From positions 1 through 27,158 of the forward strand of contig CAYSKJ010000025.1 in the NCBI GenBank assembly GCA_964431655.1: 27,158 nt of DNA. The letters are read 5' to 3'. The DNA is from CAYMEV01 sp964431655 [NCBI: uncultured bacterium] (GTDB lineage: Bacteria > CAYMEV01). Both the position numbers and the translations under genes were made by a program. The notes under the pieces are model-generated. The model was given only the letters and a program-made list of their open reading frames with translations, was not told where the DNA came from and made no database searches. Of this stretch, positions 1-9,114 are shown one piece after another; the first letter of the stretch is position 1, and each line of letters opens with the position of its first letter.

Positions 1-19
1 AGAGGGAAATCCCGGAGGA

Positions 20-42
20 GGAGAACAATCCGGATGTTCTCC
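20..42. other. Stem-loop downstream of the glycosyltransferase gene
   Basis: GGAGAACA (20-27) pairs perfectly with TGTTCTCC (35-42) around a 7-nt loop. It lies about 20 nt past the stop of the minus-strand glycosyltransferase. Neither side carries a clear T-run, so it is not a textbook Rho-independent terminator. It may still end or protect the transcript of the guaB-to-glycosyltransferase operon. Confidence 0.4.
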
Positions 43-61
43 CCTCTTTCCCCTGAGTTTT

Positions 62-1375
62 CTAACCTGCTCCGGCAAGATTCCAGAGGCTTCTTATATG
101 CTTTTTGCGGTCTTCCGGTATGTCAAGGCTTTTTAGCTGTTTGTCTATGATTTCTTCAAGATATAGGGTTTCTGCCGGGGGTTCCTTTATCCTGGCCGGG
201 GGATTGGCAAAAGATTCAATAAAGTGGATGATACCGTCAGCGGATTTTGAAGCGCTGTGGTTCTGTTTTACGTATTTTCGGGCATTTTCAGAGATGACAT
301 CAAGCTTCTGCCTGTTATTATAGTAATACCTGACGGTATTTGACAGGGCGCTCTCCTCGTCCAGGGAAGGCTTTAATCTGATTACGGCATTATCGGGTAT
401 ATCTCTGAACTGGGGTGTATCATAGATAATAACAGGCTTTCCCATCCCCATATTGGTGATAAGGGCTGCGGACATTTCCCCGAAGCTCGGGTACCTGAGG
501 TTCAGGACCAGGTCGCAGCTGCTGATATGTCTCCTGAGTTCATTATATGGCAGATATCCGTAATAATGGGCATTTCTTATTTTATTGGATGCCATATACT
601 CATCTATGTCAACTCCTGGTGCTGATTTGCCGACGATAATCAGCCGGATAGAATTATTGCAGAGAAGGCCTTTAAGGGCGTTCATTATGGGAATTATCCT
701 TTTGTAGTGGCTTACCATGCCGAATATGCCAATTACAAAATCACTGTTTTTCCTGGGTTCAATGCTATGGGAATTATCATCTTCAGAATCGCAAAAGGGC
801 AGGTTTATCCTTTTGACCGGAAGGCCGGGGTATCTGGATTTAATGGAGCTTTCAAGGTAGCTGTTCATGACTATCATTCCGGCAGAGCTTTTAATAATAT
901 TTTCAGACATAGGGTATTTCAGGTACAGCCTGTCATCTCCCAGGCCGGCGCTTACAAGCCTGAAGACATCAAATAGGGTGTCTTTATCATCCGGGTAGTT
1001 TGTTTCCAGGGCTTTAAGGTAGCCAGGGTAATCCCGGCTTTTTGTATAATACCTGGCCAGAGAGTGATGAAGGACATCCTCATGAAGGAAGATTATGCCC
1101 CGGTATCGTATTAAATAGTTGAGCATATAGTAATGATGCTCGCTGTTGCCAATATTAAATACAAGGGCATCATAACTTCTTTTGTCGTATTTTTCAGGAA
1201 AGAGCAGGTGGCTGAATACATTGCAGGGGGCTTTTGTTTTAATCAGGGCGGGGTGGATGTCATCAATAAAGAGGTCTATTTCAGCCCTGCAGGCAAGACT
1301 GGGCAGAATATCTGCCGTAAGGCGCGCAACGCCGGAAACCGAAGGGGGAATCGGGCTGAAATATGCTATTTTCAT
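62..1375 (-). CDS. GT-B glycosyltransferase, family 4 type
   Basis: This 437-residue protein is probably a cytoplasmic or membrane-associated glycosyltransferase that moves a sugar from a nucleotide-sugar donor to a glycan, lipid or cell-surface acceptor. The N-terminus (MKIAYFSPIPPSVSGVA) is typical of GT4 enzymes. The C-terminal donor domain shows the strand-loop pattern FVIGIFGMVSHYKR (about 212-225), RLIIVGKSAP, then YYGYLPYNELRRHISSCDLV, and FGEMSAALITNMGMGKPVII at about 298-317. The first glutamate of the family E-x7-E motif is E300, but the second position is N308, as in some GT4 subfamilies. A charged tail of about 45 residues after 390 is not part of the usual fold. The ATG overlaps the TGA of the upstream ComEC-like gene (ATGA), implying translational coupling. 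Acceptor and sugar cannot be inferred. Confidence 0.85.
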   Translation of the reverse strand: MKIAYFSPIPPSVSGVARLTADILPSLACRAEIDLFIDDIHPALIKTKAPCNVFSHLLFPEKYDKRSYDALVFNIGNSEHHYYMLNYLIRYRGIIFLHEDVLHHSLARYYTKSRDYPGYLKALETNYPDDKDTLFDVFRLVSAGLGDDRLYLKYPMSENIIKSSAGMIVMNSYLESSIKSRYPGLPVKRINLPFCDSEDDNSHSIEPRKNSDFVIGIFGMVSHYKRIIPIMNALKGLLCNNSIRLIIVGKSAPGVDIDEYMASNKIRNAHYYGYLPYNELRRHISSCDLVLNLRYPSFGEMSAALITNMGMGKPVIIYDTPQFRDIPDNAVIRLKPSLDEESALSNTVRYYYNNRQKLDVISENARKYVKQNHSASKSADGIIHFIESFANPPARIKEPPAETLYLEEIIDKQLKSLDIPEDRKKHIRSLWNLAGAG

Positions 1376-3219
1376 AATGTTTGGCCTTTTTCTATATCAT
1401 AGATAACACATTTATCCATATCATCAATAATTTTATAATTAATGCCCAGTTTCCTGAGGAGGGTATAGGTGTATAGACTGCCAGGCCTTTCTGTCCTGTC
1501 GTCCACTGCATAAATAAGGATATCAGCTCCCATTTTCCTGTAGGACAGTACCTTTGATATAAACCTGGTCTTTACCGGGAGAACCAGTATCATCTGGTCT
1601 ATGCCCCGGCTTTCAAGGAACTTTTTAATGATCATATCATCGTTTCGGTTAAGCTCTCCCTTGTAAAAAAGCACCCCTTGTCCTGTTATAATATTCTTGC
1701 CCGGGGGTATGATGAGGGGCGGTTCATCAGCCCTGGGATATGCAAAAACCAGCATTAAAGAGATTAAAAGAATTATAAAGGACAGGATTAATTTATCCCG
1801 GCAGAGCATATACAGCATACCGGCCAGTAATATGTAGAACAAAAATACATGGGTGGCGTTGAAAAAGCGCGGAGGCTTGATGTCATAAAGGAAGAGAGTC
1901 ATTATATCCTCATTTATAAATATCCTGAAAAGCCTGACCAGGTATTCCATGATCCGGGCAATCCAGAGGGGCTGAATGAAGATCATCATCAGGGCTGATA
2001 ATATAATTAAGAGGACAATAATGGATACGAACGGAAATACAAAGACCCCCCACAGGGAAAAGTATCCAAAGACACCCAGAAGCACCGGGGCTATAAAGAT
2101 AAGGGCAAAGGCTGATACAGCCCAGGACCGCAGTATATAATCCAGTACTTTTATTCCTGAGCATATCCGCGATATCAGGGGCATGGAGAGTATTATACCA
2201 CTAACGGCTGTAATGCTCATTAAGAAGCTTATGGAAAACAAATCGGCAGGAAAAATCATCAGTATCACATAGACAGATAAAAGCAGTATGTAGATAGATG
2301 CCAGTTTCCTGTCAAGGATATAGGCTGTGAAAAAGACAATAAGCATTATATAGGCCCTCAGGGCTGCAGTGGGAAACCCTATTTCCATGATATATATCAG
2401 GAGTAGAAGCATAACAACAGGGGCTGAAGCCTTGCGTGAAATAAAAGGGCGGAAGAATATAAAAAGGATAAGGGCAATGAGGCCTATATGGAATCCGGAT
2501 ATGACAAATACATGGAAAAGCCCTGATTTTTGTATTGCCTGCCTGTCCCGGCAATCCATATAGTTTCTTCTGCCTGTGACCAGGGGCATAACCAGGCTTC
2601 GGCACTCAAGGCTCAGGGTCCCCAGAGATTTTTCCAGCTTATCGCTCAGCCAGCCGGGCTGGCTGGGCATTACGGCAAATATCTTTTCAGGCTTTATGTA
2701 GAGGGTCTTCTGAACCTTCATGCCTGCATCCCGGATAAAGCTTCCGCCCGGCCTGCAGGCAATATCTCCCCGCAGGGTAATGATATCACCCCGTTTTATG
2801 GTTTTTTTTACAAGTAAATAAGCCCTGCTTTCGGGTATCTGAATATAGGACCTTAGTTTAGCCAGAATGTTACGGGATCTGAAACCCTGGATGCTGTGGA
2901 TTTTAACCGGAATTTGTATATTCCAGCCATACAGGGAAGGATCTTCCCTTATCTCTGCGGTTATGATATAAGAGCCTTCGGATGGAAGTGCGGAGTCTTC
3001 CAGGTAAAAACAGTAACCCCTCCAGAAGGACAGACCAATCAGCAAAATGATAAGTATAAGGTGTGAAAAGGCAAATTTTTTTGCTATCAGGAGAGAAAGA
3101 TACAGGATAATAAATAATAAAAGAACAACATGCAGGAAAGTGCCTGATTTTAGAAAAAGGCCTGCCATAATCGCATTTATGCAAAAGACAGGCCAGCTTT
3201 CTGTCAGCAGGTGTTTCAA
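1372..3219 (-). CDS. ComEC/Rec2-like membrane channel lacking the MBL domain
   Basis: In competent bacteria, ComEC is the inner-membrane channel that imports single-stranded DNA. This 615-residue protein has N-terminal membrane segments, a soluble beta-rich part like DUF4131 (about 80-190), and then the Competence domain. That domain holds the signature SGLFHVFVISGFHIGL (about 232-247), FPTAALRAYIML and many further membrane helices to about 500. Full-length ComEC usually continues into a metallo-beta-lactamase domain with HxHxDH. Here about 100 soluble residues follow, with no such motif. The residues FLESRGIDQMILVLP resemble the start of that domain, so the tail may be a shrunken relic. The start is TTG at 3219, 13 nt after the TPR gene's stop. 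No strong Shine-Dalgarno is visible, so the exact start is uncertain. No other competence genes are in view. Confidence 0.82.
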   Translation of the reverse strand: MKHLLTESWPVFCINAIMAGLFLKSGTFLHVVLLLFIILYLSLLIAKKFAFSHLILIILLIGLSFWRGYCFYLEDSALPSEGSYIITAEIREDPSLYGWNIQIPVKIHSIQGFRSRNILAKLRSYIQIPESRAYLLVKKTIKRGDIITLRGDIACRPGGSFIRDAGMKVQKTLYIKPEKIFAVMPSQPGWLSDKLEKSLGTLSLECRSLVMPLVTGRRNYMDCRDRQAIQKSGLFHVFVISGFHIGLIALILFIFFRPFISRKASAPVVMLLLLIYIMEIGFPTAALRAYIMLIVFFTAYILDRKLASIYILLLSVYVILMIFPADLFSISFLMSITAVSGIILSMPLISRICSGIKVLDYILRSWAVSAFALIFIAPVLLGVFGYFSLWGVFVFPFVSIIVLLIILSALMMIFIQPLWIARIMEYLVRLFRIFINEDIMTLFLYDIKPPRFFNATHVFLFYILLAGMLYMLCRDKLILSFIILLISLMLVFAYPRADEPPLIIPPGKNIITGQGVLFYKGELNRNDDMIIKKFLESRGIDQMILVLPVKTRFISKVLSYRKMGADILIYAVDDRTERPGSLYTYTLLRKLGINYKIIDDMDKCVIYDIEKGQTL

Positions 3220-3232
3220 GACATCAAGGTTC

Positions 3233-4264
3233 TCACTGCTGTATTATGTTTATTTTATCAAGATATTCCTTTGCTGTTGCATTTTTTGGGTCAAGCCCCA
3301 GGGCCTGTTCAAACAGCTCTTTTGCCTTGCTGTAGTCCTCGGATTCAAAGTAAAACTCACCCTGTTTCAGGTAGTTGAAGACCAGTTCATTCAATTCTTT
3401 CTTGGCTTTGCTGAGCCATTGCAGGAGGGTATTGTCCGCAACTCCCTCTCTTCGAGCCTTTTCCCATACCTCAATTGCTTCTTTCAGTGAGCCCTGCTCA
3501 TAAAATGCAGAACCCTGGCTCATGTACTGCTGGAGCTTTGCCTCCTTCTGGCTTTCCCTTGTTCTTTCAGCCTTAAGCCTTTCCTTCTCCAGGTATTCTT
3601 CGAGCTTCCTGCTTATGATAATAGTCCTCTGGTCGGTTTCATCAATATTCTGCATAAATTCAACCTGCTGGCCAGCCTTTTCTACATCGGACTTCCTGCC
3701 GGTTTTTAAATAATCCTCAACCTGAAGATAGGATTTCTGGAGCACCACATCCTTCAGCGACTGGTAAGTCTCCTGGGTTGCCACCGTGGACGCATGTTCC
3801 GGGGATACCTTTATCATCTTCTCTATATTCTGCTTACAGCTGATGATGTCATTCTCATCCCTGGCCTTTTCAAAATTCGCCTGAAGCTCCTGAATGGTCT
3901 TCTCAAGCTCTTCTTCCGCCCCGGCAATTATGCCGTCAATATCAGGTTCCTCCGGATTAACGGCCTTTACCTGGTAGTATTTGGATATGGCCATGCTGTA
4001 GAAGTCTTCCTGCCATTTTGATTCTGCTTCCTTCATTATTTCCTGGACTATCTCCTCCAGCTTTTCCGCGGACTGGCGGATATAATCCTGAGCATCATTA
4101 TAAAGCTTATGCTTCGGCGGGTATTTCCTGAACTCAACCATAGCCTTGTAATACTCCCCCTGTTCAAAGAATGATACACCATCGCTGTAATGCTGGTCTG
4201 AAACACGGGGAGCACAGGAAATAACCAGCATGGCGGTTAATAAAACAACAAATATCCGGTTCAT
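3233..4264 (-). CDS. Lipoprotein with TPR-like repeats and coiled coil
   Basis: This 343-residue protein has a lipoprotein signal peptide with lipobox VISC (lipidated cysteine C17), so it should be anchored in the inner or outer membrane facing the periplasm. After the cysteine comes a TPR-like helix pair (about 24-57, YSDGVSFFEQGEYYKAMVEF). Long charged helices rich in E, K and Q follow (about 60-235) and probably form a coiled coil. Two more TPR-like units follow (about 245-330), including GEFYFESEDYSKAKELFEQA. TPR proteins usually scaffold protein complexes; no enzymatic motif is seen. The start is well supported: AGGAGG lies 6 nt before the ATG, and that site overlaps the end of guaB, only 10 nt upstream. 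The partner is unknown. Confidence 0.88.
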   Translation of the reverse strand: MNRIFVVLLTAMLVISCAPRVSDQHYSDGVSFFEQGEYYKAMVEFRKYPPKHKLYNDAQDYIRQSAEKLEEIVQEIMKEAESKWQEDFYSMAISKYYQVKAVNPEEPDIDGIIAGAEEELEKTIQELQANFEKARDENDIISCKQNIEKMIKVSPEHASTVATQETYQSLKDVVLQKSYLQVEDYLKTGRKSDVEKAGQQVEFMQNIDETDQRTIIISRKLEEYLEKERLKAERTRESQKEAKLQQYMSQGSAFYEQGSLKEAIEVWEKARREGVADNTLLQWLSKAKKELNELVFNYLKQGEFYFESEDYSKAKELFEQALGLDPKNATAKEYLDKINIIQQ

Positions 4265-4274
4265 ATTTTTCCTC

Positions 4275-5732
4275 CTAATCCAAAGAATAATTAGGCGCTT
4301 CCTTTGTTATGATAACATCATGGGCATGGCTCTCCCTGAGCCCTGCCGGTGTTATCCTAATAAAGCTCGCATTATTTCTAAGTTCCTCTATGGTTCTGCA
4401 TCCTGTATAACCCATTCCTGATTTCAATCCCCCGACAAGCTGGTATATCAGTTCTTTCAGCCTGCCCCGATAGGGGACCCTTCCCTCTATGCCTTCAGGA
4501 ACCAGTTTTTTGGTCTCAAGGTTATCCTGGAAGTAACGGTCTTTGCTGCCGTACTGCATTGCGCCAATACTGCCCATACCGCGGTAGACCTTGTATGACC
4601 TTCCCTTGTAGAGAACCACTTCTCCCGGGCTTTCTTCCGTTCCTGCAAACAGGCTTCCTATCATCACCGAATTTGCACCGGCAACTATTGCCTTGGTAAT
4701 GTCTCCGCTGTACTTTATTCCCCCGTCAGCTATCAGGGGAATATTCATTTTGTCGCAGACCTTCCTGCATTCCATTATTGCTGATATCTGCGGCACTCCT
4801 ACACCGGTAACCACCCTGGTAGTGCATATGGAACCCGGCCCAATACCGACTTTTACTCCGTCAACCCCTGCTTCTATGAGGTCCCTGCATCCGCTCTGGG
4901 TTGCAACATTACCCCCGATTATATCAATACCGGGATATTTTTTCCTCACCTCTTTAATAGCATTAATAACTCCAACGGAATGTCCATGAGCAGAATCCAG
5001 GACAAATACATCGCAGCTGGCCCGGTAAAGCGCTTCAGCCCGGTCAAAGAGGTCTTCCGAAATCCCAAGGGCGGCGCCTACTCTCAGTCTCCCGTTATCA
5101 TCCTTACATGCATCGGGGTATTCTGTCCTTTTTTGTATATCTTTTACTGTAATCAATCCTTTGAGTATAAAGTCCTCATCAACAAGAGGAAGTTTCTCTA
5201 TCCTGTGCTTATGGAGGAGGAGTTTGGCATCCTCCATGGATACTCCTTCACGTGCTGTCACAAGTTTTTCTGCCGGGGTCATAAGGTCCCTTATCTTCTG
5301 GGAGAAATCAGTCTCGAACCTGAGATCCCTGTTTGTCAGTATACCTGTCAGCCTGGATTTTTCATCAACAATGGGAATACCGGATATGTGATGCTCTCTC
5401 ATTACTTTAACAGCTGTTTCCAGGAGTTCATCGGGATTAAGGGTAATGGGATTGACTATCATCCCGCTTTCATACCTCTTTACCCTTGCTACTTCCCTCT
5501 CCTGGATCTCCACAGGCATATTCTTGTGAATAATGCCGATGCCTCCCTGCTCTGCAATGGCTATGGCCAGACGGCTTTCCGTGACTGTATCCATGGCTGC
5601 AGCAAATATGGGAAGGTTAAGCCTTATATTTCTCGTTAGCCGGGTTGACACGTCCGTTTCCCTGGGAAGCACCGAGCTGCGCTGGGGAACCAGCAGTACG
5701 TCGTCAAAGGTTAGACCCTCTCTGATATCCAT
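4275..5732 (-). CDS. guaB: Inosine-5'-monophosphate dehydrogenase
   Basis: GuaB oxidises IMP to XMP with NAD+, the committed step of guanine nucleotide synthesis, in the cytoplasm. The 485-residue length is normal. The N-terminus ([15 protein letters not shown]) is diagnostic, and a tandem CBS pair (about 93-205) is inserted in the barrel. The catalytic loop [20 protein letters not shown] carries the nucleophile C303. The IMP/flap region includes [11 protein letters not shown] and EGRVPYRG, the latter holding the conserved Arg of the mobile flap. AGAGG lies 8 nt before the ATG, and a promoter-like pair lies 50-85 nt upstream. It is the first gene of the guaB, TPR lipoprotein, comEC-like, glycosyltransferase run. 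I see nothing unusual in the protein. Confidence 0.98.
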   Translation of the reverse strand: MDIREGLTFDDVLLVPQRSSVLPRETDVSTRLTRNIRLNLPIFAAAMDTVTESRLAIAIAEQGGIGIIHKNMPVEIQEREVARVKRYESGMIVNPITLNPDELLETAVKVMREHHISGIPIVDEKSRLTGILTNRDLRFETDFSQKIRDLMTPAEKLVTAREGVSMEDAKLLLHKHRIEKLPLVDEDFILKGLITVKDIQKRTEYPDACKDDNGRLRVGAALGISEDLFDRAEALYRASCDVFVLDSAHGHSVGVINAIKEVRKKYPGIDIIGGNVATQSGCRDLIEAGVDGVKVGIGPGSICTTRVVTGVGVPQISAIMECRKVCDKMNIPLIADGGIKYSGDITKAIVAGANSVMIGSLFAGTEESPGEVVLYKGRSYKVYRGMGSIGAMQYGSKDRYFQDNLETKKLVPEGIEGRVPYRGRLKELIYQLVGGLKSGMGYTGCRTIEELRNNASFIRITPAGLRESHAHDVIITKEAPNYSLD

Positions 5733-5787
5733 AATAAAACCTCTTCAGCTTATTTAGTTTTATAAACCCGTTTTTGTTTATCCTATA

Positions 5788-5816
5788 ATAATATACAGTT
5801 ATTAAATAATTTTCAA
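5788..5816 (-). promoter_or_regulatory. Probable sigma70-type promoter of guaB operon
   Basis: On the minus strand, TTGAAA (5816-5811) is followed after exactly 17 nt by TATTAT (5793-5788), in an AT-rich gap of 106 nt. Transcription would start near 5780, giving a leader of roughly 45-50 nt to the guaB ATG at 5732. Assigned by consensus matching only. Confidence 0.6.
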
Positions 5817-5838
5817 ATAAAAACTAAATATGGACTTA

Positions 5839-7716
5839 CTAATCAAGCTTTTCCAGCAATGAAAAAATGCCGAGCTTTTCTGCCAGGCTTTCAGGGACTT
5901 TACCGTCTCTGGTCCATCGGTGCAGTTCATAGTATTCTGAAAGGATCTGCCTGAACATGCTAATATCTATAAACTCGCCCTGGTTGGGGCCGTTAGCTAC
6001 AGGCCTGTAATAAAATTCCGGAAGCTTATCGTCCCCGGAGTCAATTCCGAAACCGTTGAGAATCAGCCTTTCCGTTGTATTTATTCTCTCGGCAGCAAGG
6101 TCAAGGTCGCTGTTGGAGAGCTTCAGCCCGGTGGAAAGGTATATAAGCCGGGAAATGTCTGAAATTTCTATTGCGTCCGTGGAATTGAACCTCTGGGCAA
6201 ACCTGCAGATACCTGCACTGTCTCCCAGGGCATACTCCTTCTCTTCTGCATGGACCATCCTGGCCTTTCCTTCATAGGATTTAGGGTCATTACTGATATG
6301 TTCGCTTTTATAGATCTTCTTCAGCTTTTCTATATCAATATTCATTATCTCCAGGGTAGGCCGGCTCCTTAGATGATCAGCCCCCCTGCTTGCGGTGGCG
6401 GCACCCAGGGCAAAACCCATGCCTGCCCTCAGATCGACACCGTCGGACTGTATAAGGCCCTTAATCAGAGGCAGGCCTTTGAGTGCTTCAGGAGGAAAAT
6501 ACCTGGAAAGTCCCTTTACACCGTCGGAGAGGACAGTCCCTGTTCCTCTCCTGAAGGCAATGTCTTCAATCAGCTTGATCGCAGACTCACTGTCTCCCCA
6601 TTTTATTCTGTAATCAGAGTATGGATCCTTAAGGCTCTTTGCATTCCCCATCAGAAAAGCAACCAGATTTCCAGTGGTGATAGAGTCAAGTCCCAGATCA
6701 TTAACCAGGCTGTTAATCTTTAATATGGATTTTAAGTCATCAATTCCGCATATAGGGCCAAAGGCGGATAAGCTTCCATACTCGGGGCCTTCACCGGTTA
6801 TCTCCAGACCTTCATCGTAGAAGCTGTAGATATGATGGCATTTAATGCTGCAGGCAAAGCACCCGGTTGCTTTTTTATAAAACTGATTCCGGAGCACCCT
6901 GACATCCAGCCCCTCAGCATGGTCGAACCTGCTTTTGGCAGTCCCGTAGGACCTGACAATACCCTGCCGGTTATGAAGCTTGAACAGATACGGAGTCCCG
7001 TAATCATGAAGCATTTTTGCGAATTTTGAATCCTTAAGCCTTTTGTACAAGGCCCCGGAAAAATCCAGAAATTCCCTTCTCCTGTATAATGGCAGAGAAC
7101 CCCCTGGGGTTACTGTTATTGCCTTGAGTCTTTTCATGCCCATAAGACAGCCCATGCCTGTCCTTGCTGCAGCATTTTTCTGACTGCTGATAACCGCACT
7201 GTAAGGAACAAGGTTTTCCCCTGCCGGCCCTATCACAAGAGAAATGCAGTTACTCCCGTGCTTTTCTTCCAGAATGCGCTGAGCGTCCTGGGTTCGCCGG
7301 CCCCAGACATCTCCTGCATCCAGCAGGGATATGGCGCCGTTTTGTATATGGATATAAACAGGCCTGTCAGAAACACCATGTATATAAAGATGACTGAATC
7401 CGCATTTTTTAAGGGCCGGGCCGAAAAACCCGCCCATATTGCTGTCTCCGAGGAAGCCGGTTTCCGGGGAAACACCTGTAATATTCAGCCTTGCCATGCA
7501 TGGCGCAGGAAGTCCGGTCAGAAGCCCGGAGCCTATAATAAGGGGGTTTTCCGTTTGATCAAAATTCCTCCTTGCAAGATAGCTGTACAGAAGAAAAACA
7601 TTTATGCCCCTGCCTCCAATATAGGCTTTTATTATTTCAGGCTTTATATCCGTAAAGGATATACACCCTGTATTAAGGTTGATATAGGCGATTTTGCCTA
7701 AGCAAGCTTTATCCAT
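5839..7716 (-). CDS. Aldehyde:ferredoxin oxidoreductase (tungsten/molybdopterin family)
   Basis: Enzymes of this family oxidise aldehydes to carboxylic acids, passing electrons to ferredoxin, using a tungsten (or molybdenum) bis-pterin and one [4Fe-4S] cluster. The length of 625 is typical. The N-terminal domain carries YIGGRGINVFLLYSYLA and AARTGMGCLMGMKRLKAI. Cluster ligands appear as CFACSIKC (CxxCxxxC, about 284-291) plus a fourth Cys in GDSAGICRF (about 502), which also supplies the DxxGxC motif. Pterin-contact segments EGPEYGSLSAFGPICGI and GAATASRGADHLRS match the family. The protein has no signal peptide, so it is cytoplasmic. No pterin or ferredoxin gene lies beside it. It is divergent from an aromatic amino acid permease. 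Substrate class is unknown; relatives reduce acids or other carbonyls, so the exact subfamily is open. Confidence 0.92.
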   Translation of the reverse strand: MDKACLGKIAYINLNTGCISFTDIKPEIIKAYIGGRGINVFLLYSYLARRNFDQTENPLIIGSGLLTGLPAPCMARLNITGVSPETGFLGDSNMGGFFGPALKKCGFSHLYIHGVSDRPVYIHIQNGAISLLDAGDVWGRRTQDAQRILEEKHGSNCISLVIGPAGENLVPYSAVISSQKNAAARTGMGCLMGMKRLKAITVTPGGSLPLYRRREFLDFSGALYKRLKDSKFAKMLHDYGTPYLFKLHNRQGIVRSYGTAKSRFDHAEGLDVRVLRNQFYKKATGCFACSIKCHHIYSFYDEGLEITGEGPEYGSLSAFGPICGIDDLKSILKINSLVNDLGLDSITTGNLVAFLMGNAKSLKDPYSDYRIKWGDSESAIKLIEDIAFRRGTGTVLSDGVKGLSRYFPPEALKGLPLIKGLIQSDGVDLRAGMGFALGAATASRGADHLRSRPTLEIMNIDIEKLKKIYKSEHISNDPKSYEGKARMVHAEEKEYALGDSAGICRFAQRFNSTDAIEISDISRLIYLSTGLKLSNSDLDLAAERINTTERLILNGFGIDSGDDKLPEFYYRPVANGPNQGEFIDISMFRQILSEYYELHRWTRDGKVPESLAEKLGIFSLLEKLD

Positions 7717-7847
7717 TTATTCTCAGTTTCATTATAAAATCATGGGCTATTTAATAATTTTATTTGATTCTACTTATATTTGAATAAAATTAAAATAAAA
7801 TGTACCCGATTGCAGATCATAATCGAAGATAAAAATAGCATAAAGCA
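7717..7847. promoter_or_regulatory. AT-rich divergent promoter region
   Basis: These 131 nt separate the divergent oxidoreductase and permease genes and must hold both promoters. A weak minus-strand candidate is TTCAAA (7784-7779), 16 nt, TAAAAT (7762-7757), which would give a leader of about 35 nt to the ATG at 7716. I found no convincing plus-strand -35/-10 pair and no clear operator palindrome. Confidence 0.35.
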
Positions 7848-9068
7848 GTGAAGAATTTTTTCAATACAATATCTATGGTTTTTTTGGTCCTCGGAACAAT
7901 GCTTGGAGCAGGAATACTGGGACTCCCGACCAGCGCAGGATTATCCGGCCTTGCAGCCTGCATTACGGCCCAGCTTCTTGTAGCTTCAGCCATGCTGTTC
8001 TCCGCTGTTATAATAATAAACGAAAATGTTTCCGCCCGAAAGAATAATTTCAACTATCCCAGCCTTTATGAAAGCTGTCTCGGAAGCAAAGGCAAATGGC
8101 TTGCTGTGACTGCAAATATAATTATCCTCTATGGACTTCTCATTGCCTATATCTCGGGAAGCACTTCGGTTGTTTCACACCTGACAGGCATACCGGATAA
8201 TTATCAGAAACCTCTGATGGTGGCTATTTACCTCGTTCTGTCAATAATGAGCATGGGAGGCCTGGAGCTTATCAAAAGATATAATTCAGTTCTGGTTTTT
8301 TTTCTCCTGGGCTCTTTTATAGTTATGCTATGCCTGCTTTTCAGCAGAGTAAACCTTTCAAATCTCATGAAGTATAATGATTTTGGTTTTCTGCCTTCAG
8401 TTTTCCCGATAATTGTGAGCGCTTTCTGCTTTCATACAATTATACCCTCTATATGCTCAGCATCCCGCTGGCATAAAAAAAACATCATAACAGCAGTAAT
8501 TATATCCCTGGTCTTTGTCTTTTTCTTAAATACATTCTGGATAGGAGCAGTTATAGGAATATTGCCGCTGGAAGGGGATGCAGGGCTGGACTATGCCTAC
8601 AGACATGGTATGCCGGCAACTATTCCCCTTGACAATATGATTGATTCAGACCTCTTCACAGCCCTGTCAGTTTCTTTTGCCCTGCTGGCCATAATAACTT
8701 CCTTCATCGGAGTTTCAATAAGCCTTAAGGATTTTTTAAGGGATATCCTTGAAAACACCTTCGGGTACACCAGCAGAAGCCTTAATCTTATTTTTACATT
8801 TATTCCGCCTATCCTTATATCCCTCCTTTATCCGGATATTTTTCTGGATGCAATGAATATTGTGGGAGGAGTAGGTATAGTAATCCTTTTCGGGATACTG
8901 CCGGCGGTCATACATATCAAAAAATCAGCAACCAGGCTTTCGGCAGCTCTGGGCATACTTATGCTTCTGGTGTTTATTTCCTTTCTGCTTTTTGAGGTCT
9001 GCCAGGAAACGGGGCTATTGAAGATTGATCCTGAATGCGAATACTACCATACAGAATACGGAGGGTGA
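7848..9068 (+). CDS. Aromatic amino acid permease (Trp/Tyr permease family)
   Basis: This 406-residue integral membrane protein is probably a proton-coupled symporter that imports tryptophan, tyrosine or a related amino acid. The first membrane segment, VFLVLGTMLGAGILGLPTSA (about 11-30), carries the GxxxGAGxLxxP motif of the TyrP/Mtr family within the APC superfamily. About eleven hydrophobic segments follow, with an HTIIPSICSASRW loop near 200 resembling the family's conserved FHxxIPS stretch. The start is taken as GTG at 7848. It gives the same short leader before helix 1 (MKN) as TyrP, although no strong Shine-Dalgarno is visible. An ATG ten codons in is the alternative. Substrate is inferred from family only. 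Confidence 0.88.
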   Translation: MKNFFNTISMVFLVLGTMLGAGILGLPTSAGLSGLAACITAQLLVASAMLFSAVIIINENVSARKNNFNYPSLYESCLGSKGKWLAVTANIIILYGLLIAYISGSTSVVSHLTGIPDNYQKPLMVAIYLVLSIMSMGGLELIKRYNSVLVFFLLGSFIVMLCLLFSRVNLSNLMKYNDFGFLPSVFPIIVSAFCFHTIIPSICSASRWHKKNIITAVIISLVFVFFLNTFWIGAVIGILPLEGDAGLDYAYRHGMPATIPLDNMIDSDLFTALSVSFALLAIITSFIGVSISLKDFLRDILENTFGYTSRSLNLIFTFIPPILISLLYPDIFLDAMNIVGGVGIVILFGILPAVIHIKKSATRLSAALGILMLLVFISFLLFEVCQETGLLKIDPECEYYHTEYGG

Positions 9069-9077
9069 ATTATAAAT

Positions 9078-9100
9078 TCAGGGGGGCAGGCCCCCCCTGA
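9078..9100. terminator. GC-rich hairpin between convergent genes
   Basis: TCAGGGGGG (9078-9086) and CCCCCCTGA (9092-9100) form a perfect 9-bp stem with a 5-nt loop, directly between the permease stop and the convergent lon stop. Flanks are AT-rich (TCTTCT then ATTTTTATTT on the plus side, ATTTATAATT on the minus side), so it probably works as a bidirectional terminator, with imperfect U-tracts. Confidence 0.75.
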
Positions 9101-9114
9101 TCTTCTATAAATTT

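Noticed and set aside
4980-5639. A 219-codon plus-strand frame opposite guaB
   Set aside because: It lies antisense to the well-supported guaB, has no family resemblance and is composed of codons mirrored from the real gene.
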